Part shown: one piece after another, positions 6,562 through 8,391 of the stretch | Layout: every line of letters starts with the position of its first letter | Position numbering within the stretch: the first letter of the stretch is position 1 | Source of the DNA: CAG-791 sp045130475 | GTDB taxonomy: Bacteria > Bacillota > Clostridia > Lachnospirales > Lachnospiraceae | DNA length: 8,391 nucleotides | Reading direction: 5' to 3' | NCBI GenBank assembly: GCA_045130475.1 | Contig: JBGUPU010000072.1 | Span: 1 to 8,391, forward strand | Notes under the pieces: model-generated | What the model was told of the DNA's origin: nothing | What the model saw: only the letters and a program-made list of their open reading frames with translations | Database searches by the model: none | Position numbers and translations under genes: made by a program

Positions 6562-7466
6562 TGGATCAATTTGCCAGTTTTGTTCCGAATGTTCATTTTG
6601 AAAAAATACCGATCCGCAATCTGGTCTCGAACCAGGAGTACCAGCGGAATCTGTCGCAAGCCCATATTGCCCGCGCCGCTTCCAACTTTGATCTTTATCA
6701 GATTAACCCGGTAAAAGTCAGCAGACGGGAGGGAATCAACTATGTATTTAACGGACAGCATACGATTGAAATAGTTGCATTGGTGTCCGGATCCCGTGAA
6801 ACACCCGTCTGGTGTATGATTTACGACGATCTTTCCTATGAGCATGAAGCGGACATTTTCGCTAATCAGCAGAAATACGTGAAAGCCCTGAGTCCCTATG
6901 AAGTATTTGTGGCAAATCTTGAGGCCGGGAATGATCAGCAGCTGATTATCCGGGACCTGGTTGAATCCTACGGCCTGAAAGTCGGCCATACCAGAAGCAC
7001 GGGAGAAATATGCGCTGTTTCCACGCTGGAATCCATTTTTGCAAAATATGGGTACCATGTGCTGGACCATGTACTCCGTCTTTGTATAGCCACATGGGAA
7101 GGGGAAGCAAACTCATTCTCGGCAAATATCCTTAACGCAATTGCAAAACTGATAGTGGTTTACGGGGATAACCTGAATGACGACACGTTTAAGGAAAAGC
7201 TTAGTGCTCTTTCCATCAAACAGCTTATCAGGAATGCAAAAGAGCGAAGGCCGGGCATGATGGGAGTCGCGGAGGTAATGGTCCTGGAATACAACGGCCG
7301 GAAAAAGTCCGGTTCTTCTCACAGGCTTCTCATCAGGAATCTATATGAAAAGCCCAAAAAGGAAAAAGAATCTGAACAGAAAGATCTGTTTGATGATGAG
7401 GATCCGATGGATCTGACGGATGAGGACATGGATGAGTCCCTGGAGTTCGATGAGGAAGTGATATAG
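6561..7466 (+). CDS. DUF6551-like ParB-fold protein
   Basis: The start is ATG 6561, sharing a base with the upstream stop, with AAGGAGG at 6547-6553; this gives 301 residues. The N-terminal domain (about 12-110) has the ParB-fold pattern typical of DUF6551 proteins: EYQRNLS (26-32), a strand with NPVKVSRREG, then YVFNGQHTIEIV (61-72), where NGQH takes the place of the DGxxR motif, followed by ANQQKYVKALSPYE. The middle (130-255) is helical and of unknown role. The last 35 residues are highly acidic, such as LFDDEDPMDLTDEDMDE, as in DNA mimics or protein-docking tails. DUF6551 proteins occur in phages and mobile elements and have no settled function. Its position next to a second ParB-fold protein suggests that the two work together. 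No convincing terminator follows; only a 4-bp stem lies near 7475-7495. Confidence 0.85.
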   Translation: MDQFASFVPNVHFEKIPIRNLVSNQEYQRNLSQAHIARAASNFDLYQINPVKVSRREGINYVFNGQHTIEIVALVSGSRETPVWCMIYDDLSYEHEADIFANQQKYVKALSPYEVFVANLEAGNDQQLIIRDLVESYGLKVGHTRSTGEICAVSTLESIFAKYGYHVLDHVLRLCIATWEGEANSFSANILNAIAKLIVVYGDNLNDDTFKEKLSALSIKQLIRNAKERRPGMMGVAEVMVLEYNGRKKSGSSHRLLIRNLYEKPKKEKESEQKDLFDDEDPMDLTDEDMDESLEFDEEVI

Positions 7467-7530
7467 AAGCCACAGAGTTGGTCCTACATTTTGGGACGTT
7501 TTATGGACGAGCTCTTGGGAACTCCTATCC

Positions 7531-7560
7531 TTGGTCTGCACAATGAAGGGTATTTATACT
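7531..7560 (+). promoter_or_regulatory. candidate promoter for the leader peptide and tRNA array
   Basis: TTGGTC (7531-7536, three of six bases of the consensus -35) and TATACT (7555-7560, five of six of the consensus -10) are 18 bp apart. The predicted start near 7567 lies just upstream of the palindrome at 7576 and about 70 nt before the mini-ORF. No better pair was seen in 7467-7634. A second, weaker candidate is TTGGCG (7710-7715) with TAAAAC (7732-7737). Read-through from the upstream operon is also possible. Confidence 0.4.
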
Positions 7561-7575
7561 ACGGGTAGAATGACA

Positions 7576-7593
7576 AACCGATCCGGATCGGTT
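7576..7593. promoter_or_regulatory. perfect 18-bp palindrome, possible operator
   Basis: AACCGATCCGGATCGGTT reads identically on both strands over all 18 bases, so it could be a site for a dimeric DNA-binding protein. It starts about 15 bp after the candidate -10 box, where a bound repressor would block initiation or early elongation. The ParB-fold proteins and the recombinase encoded upstream are possible binders. As RNA it would make a short hairpin with a tight loop, but no T-run follows, so it is not a terminator. Confidence 0.5.
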
Positions 7594-7634
7594 ATGCTCT
7601 GTACAGAAATCTACGAAAGGAAAGGTTTGCAAAG

Positions 7635-7751
7635 ATGAAGTGCATCAATGTTTTATCGAGCTCATACGTTCTTTATCTGTCCCTTCTGCTTGACAGCAGC
7701 AAGGTCGATTTGGCGTGTGAGAAAACTCCGGTAAAACGAAGGCATAAATGA
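7635..7751 (+). CDS. 38-codon mini-ORF rich in Leu, Ser and Tyr; candidate leader peptide
   Basis: An ATG at 7635 follows GAAAGGAAAGG (7615-7625) by 9 nt, a good ribosome binding site. The peptide starts MKCINV; residues 7-22 are LSSSYVLYLSLLLDSS, 14 of 16 being Leu, Ser or Tyr. A hydrophilic tail ending KRRHK follows. Leu codons are TTA, CTT x3, CTG x2 and TTG. Ser codons are TCG, TCA, TCC and AGC x3; Tyr codons are TAC and TAT. The array 70 nt downstream encodes tRNAs for Leu (TAA, AAG, CAA, CAG), Ser (TGA, GCT) and Tyr (GTA), so nearly every codon in the stretch has a cognate. A terminator lies 30-70 nt after its stop. This is the layout of an amino-acid biosynthesis attenuator leader, applied to tRNA genes. 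Alternatively it is a small hydrophobic membrane peptide or toxin whose Leu/Ser content is coincidental. Existence of the ORF is fairly likely; the sensing role is inference. Confidence 0.6.
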   Translation: MKCINVLSSSYVLYLSLLLDSSKVDLACEKTPVKRRHK

Positions 7752-7788
7752 GCTTCATCTGAAGATTCATAGACCATCAGCCGTCTGT
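7748..7788 (+). promoter_or_regulatory. possible alternative RNA hairpins around the mini-ORF stop
   Basis: Three pairings compete. First, ATGA (7748-7751) and CTTC (7753-7756) can pair with TCAT (7767-7770) and GAAG (7761-7764) in a hairpin over the stop codon. Second, 7769-7774 can pair with 7783-7788 (six pairs, one G-T), which would hold the 5' arm of the terminator. Third, GAGCTCAT at codons 8-11 of the mini-ORF (7658-7665) can pair with 7748-7755 (eight pairs, one G-T). Ribosome position on the mini-ORF could choose among them. The stems are short and their stabilities were not computed, so this is a suggestion only. Confidence 0.25.
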
Positions 7789-7821
7789 CTGGAGATACTC
7801 CACGCAGGCGGTTTTTATTTT
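7781..7821 (+). terminator. strong intrinsic terminator or attenuator touching tRNA-Tyr
   Basis: The outer stem CCGTCTGT (7781-7788) pairs with GCAGGCGG (7804-7811), with two G-T pairs. After a single C-C mismatch the inner stem TGGA (7790-7793) pairs with TCCA (7799-7802) around GATAC. The stem is followed by TTTTTATTTT (7812-7821). The T-run ends at the base before tRNA-Tyr G1 (7822), leaving no room for a separate promoter between them. Either the terminator is an attenuator or partly leaky, or the array is served by a promoter overlapping the mini-ORF. Confidence 0.85.
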
Positions 7822-7905
7822 GGGCAGGTATGCCTAGCGGCGAGGGCGGCGGACTGTAAATCCGTTACACGAGAAACACCGAAGGTTCGAGTCCTTCCCT
7901 GCCCA
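7822..7905 (+). tRNA. tRNA-Tyr (GTA)
   Basis: The acceptor GGGCAGG (7822-7828) pairs perfectly with CCTGCCC (7898-7904), with discriminator A. The anticodon loop is CTGTAAA with GTA at 7856-7858. A long variable arm follows, as usual for bacterial tRNA-Tyr, and the T loop TTCGAGT is canonical. No CCA is encoded. It is the first gene of the array and abuts the upstream terminator. Confidence 0.93.
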
Positions 7906-7909
7906 CTTT

Positions 7910-7983
7910 GCTCCCGTATCCCAACAGGAAGAGGGTGCCGGCTTAAACCCGGTTCAGTGAGAGTTCGAATCTCTCCGGGAGTA
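7910..7983 (+). tRNA. tRNA-Leu (TAA) with a short variable loop
   Basis: The acceptor GCTCCCG pairs with CGGGAGT, giving a G1-U72 wobble; the discriminator is A. The anticodon loop CTTAAAC has TAA at 7944-7946, reading UUA Leu. The D arm (stem 10-12 with 23-25, A14 A15) has class II geometry, but the variable region is only five bases (TCAGT) where bacterial tRNA-Leu has a long arm. The T arm is GAGAG-TTCGAAT-CTCTC. The length is 74 nt. The isotype is assigned from the anticodon and D arm. Confidence 0.82.
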
Positions 7984-7990
7984 CTTACAT

Positions 7991-8076
7991 GCCTCTGTAG
8001 CAGAATGGTATATGCGCCGGGCTAAGGACCCGGGCCGGACTAAGATCCACTGTGAGTTCGAATCTCACCAGAGGTA
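7991..8076 (+). tRNA. tRNA-Leu (AAG)
   Basis: The acceptor GCCTCTG pairs with CAGAGGT (G1-U72), with discriminator A. The anticodon stem CCGGG/CCCGG holds loop CTAAGGA, with AAG at 8024-8026 and G37. A long variable arm (GGA...TCC) is present, as expected for class II. The D stem G10-C25, C11-G24, A12-T23 is intact. Adenosine at position 34 is unusual for bacterial Leu, which more often uses GAG. Without deamination to inosine it should read mainly CUU. Confidence 0.9.
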
Positions 8077-8081
8077 CTTAT

Positions 8082-8155
8082 GCAGGAGTGACGGAACTGG
8101 AATACGTATCTGCTTCAAACACAGAGTTTTGAGGGTTCGATTCCCTCCTCCTGTA
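8082..8155 (+). tRNA. tRNA-Leu (CAA) with a short variable loop
   Basis: The acceptor GCAGGAG pairs with CTCCTGT (G1-U72), with discriminator A. The anticodon loop TTCAAAC has CAA at 8116-8118, reading UUG. The top of the anticodon stem has a C31-A39 mismatch. The D arm is strongly Leu-like (ACGGAACTGG, with A10-T25, C11-G24, G12-C23). The variable region is only GTTTT, five bases, so the long arm expected of tRNA-Leu is missing. The T arm GAGGG-TTCGATT-CCCTC is intact. The length is 74 nt. Confidence 0.82.
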
Positions 8156-8161
8156 CTATAT

Positions 8162-8245
8162 GCCCGGATGCCGGAACTTGGAAAACGAGCATGACTCAGA
8201 CTCATGTGCCTAACAAGCTTGCGGGTTCGAATCCCGCTCCGGGTA
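8162..8245 (+). tRNA. tRNA-Leu (CAG)
   Basis: The acceptor GCCCGGA pairs with TCCGGGT (G1-U72), with discriminator A. The anticodon stem CATGA/TCATG holds loop CTCAGAC, with CAG at 8197-8199, reading CUG. A 14-base variable region (TGCCTAACAAGCTT) is consistent with class II, although its stem is short. The D stem has a C10-A25 mismatch. The T arm GCGGG-TTCGAAT-CCCGC is canonical. Confidence 0.9.
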
Positions 8246-8249
8246 CTGC

Positions 8250-8336
8250 GCTGTGATGCCACAACTGGTAATGGGCCGGTCTTGAAAACCGGTGATCCGC
8301 GAAGGCGGACTGGGGGTTCGAGTCCCTCTCACAGCG
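8250..8336 (+). tRNA. tRNA-Ser (TGA)
   Basis: The acceptor GCTGTGA pairs perfectly with TCACAGC, and the discriminator is G, as usual for Ser. The anticodon stem CCGGT/ACCGG holds loop CTTGAAA, with TGA at 8283-8285, reading UCA and UCG. The long variable arm has a clear stem (ATCCGC-GAAG-GCGGA). This is a normal class II Ser tRNA, unlike the irregular Leu genes before it. Confidence 0.94.
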
Positions 8337-8340
8337 CTTT

Positions 8341-8391
8341 GCAGACATGGCTGAACTGGCAAAAGCACCTCCCCGCTAAGGAGGGGCCGGG
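8341..8391 (+). tRNA. tRNA-Ser (GCT), truncated by the window end
   Basis: The gene starts GCAGACA after a 4-nt spacer. The D stem G10-C25, C11-G24, T12-A23 is intact. The anticodon stem CCTCC (8368-8372) pairs with GGAGG (8380-8384) around CCGCTAA, with GCT at 8375-8377, reading AGC and AGU. The base before the anticodon is C (8374) instead of the nearly universal U33. The variable arm, T arm and 3' acceptor lie beyond the window. Confidence 0.8.

Larger units (their letters stand above)
7467..7821 (+). other. 355-bp leader region upstream of the tRNA array
   Basis: This is the longest stretch without a long gene. In order it holds: 7467-7530 with nothing I can support; a candidate promoter (7531-7560); a perfect 18-bp palindrome (7576-7593); a 38-codon mini-ORF with a good ribosome binding site (7635-7751); complementary segments able to form alternative hairpins (7748-7788); and a strong terminator (7781-7821) that touches tRNA-Tyr. 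I looked for T-box hallmarks, mainly the conserved TGGNACCGCG-type antiterminator bulge, and did not find them. Confidence 0.7.

Noticed and set aside
5809..7070. long minus-strand frames of 213 and 256 residues
   Set aside because: They run antisense through the two ParB-fold genes, which have clear motifs and ribosome binding sites; they are codon-bias shadows.
7475..7500. terminator for the recombinase operon
   Set aside because: Only a 4-bp stem (GTCC/GGAC) with a short T-run; not convincing.
7467..7821. T-box riboswitch upstream of the tRNA array
   Set aside because: The conserved T-box antiterminator sequence and specifier arrangement were not found, and T-boxes normally control synthetase or biosynthesis genes.
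7944..7946. ochre suppressor tRNA (TTA anticodon)
   Set aside because: Shifting the loop by one base would give TTA, but the CCGG/CCGG stem fixes a 7-base loop with TAA as anticodon, a UUA Leu reader.
8012..8262. 60- and 65-residue open frames on both strands
   Set aside because: They lie wholly across tRNA genes and have no ribosome binding site or protein-like composition.
1..8391. CRISPR array or insertion sequence
   Set aside because: No regularly spaced repeats and no transposase gene were seen.

Overview
The window looks like part of an integrated mobile element from a Gram-positive anaerobe of the Clostridia type. The evidence is a Maff2-family membrane peptide remnant and a small CD1845-like membrane protein (both typical of clostridial conjugative elements), a large serine recombinase, strong AGGAGG-type ribosome binding sites, tightly overlapping genes all on the + strand, and a dense tRNA array without encoded CCA ends. 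The exact taxon cannot be read from the sequence.

Layout. 1-567: the tail of a conjugative-element module, with a 40-residue EF-hand/dockerin-loop acidic peptide, a Maff2-like gene lacking a start codon, and a hairpin that may end the transcript. 568-1873: a YkgJ-type cysteine-cluster protein overlapping a small unknown gene, then a three-helix membrane protein. 1893-7466: one apparently translationally coupled operon. It encodes (i) a short serine-recombinase paralogue lacking the catalytic serine, (ii) a full-length recombinase with intact catalytic residues whose usual zinc ribbon is replaced by another C-terminal domain, (iii) a stand-alone copy of that C-terminal domain, (iv) a shorter protein that seems to keep the core of the same fold, (v) a ParB/Srx-fold protein with a helix-turn-helix, and (vi) a DUF6551-like ParB-fold protein.

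7467-8391: a 355-bp intergenic leader followed by seven tRNA genes separated by only 4-7 nt: Tyr(GTA), Leu(TAA), Leu(AAG), Leu(CAA), Leu(CAG), Ser(TGA) and Ser(GCT), the last cut by the window end. These are exactly the three bacterial isotypes that normally carry a long variable arm, yet two of the Leu tRNAs have only a 5-nt variable loop.

The most striking observation is in the leader. A candidate promoter is followed by a perfect 18-bp palindrome, then a 38-codon mini-ORF with a good ribosome binding site, then a strong intrinsic terminator whose T-run touches the first base of tRNA-Tyr. Residues 7-22 of the mini-ORF are 14/16 Leu, Ser or Tyr, the three amino acids served by the array. Its seven Leu codons (CTT x3, CTG x2, TTA, TTG) are exactly those with a cognate Leu anticodon in the array. 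I propose that the mini-ORF is a leader peptide that senses charged Leu/Ser/Tyr-tRNA, or decoding by the element's own tRNAs, and controls read-through into the array: ribosome-mediated attenuation applied to a mobile tRNA operon. The arrangement and codon match are seen in the sequence; the mechanism is inference.
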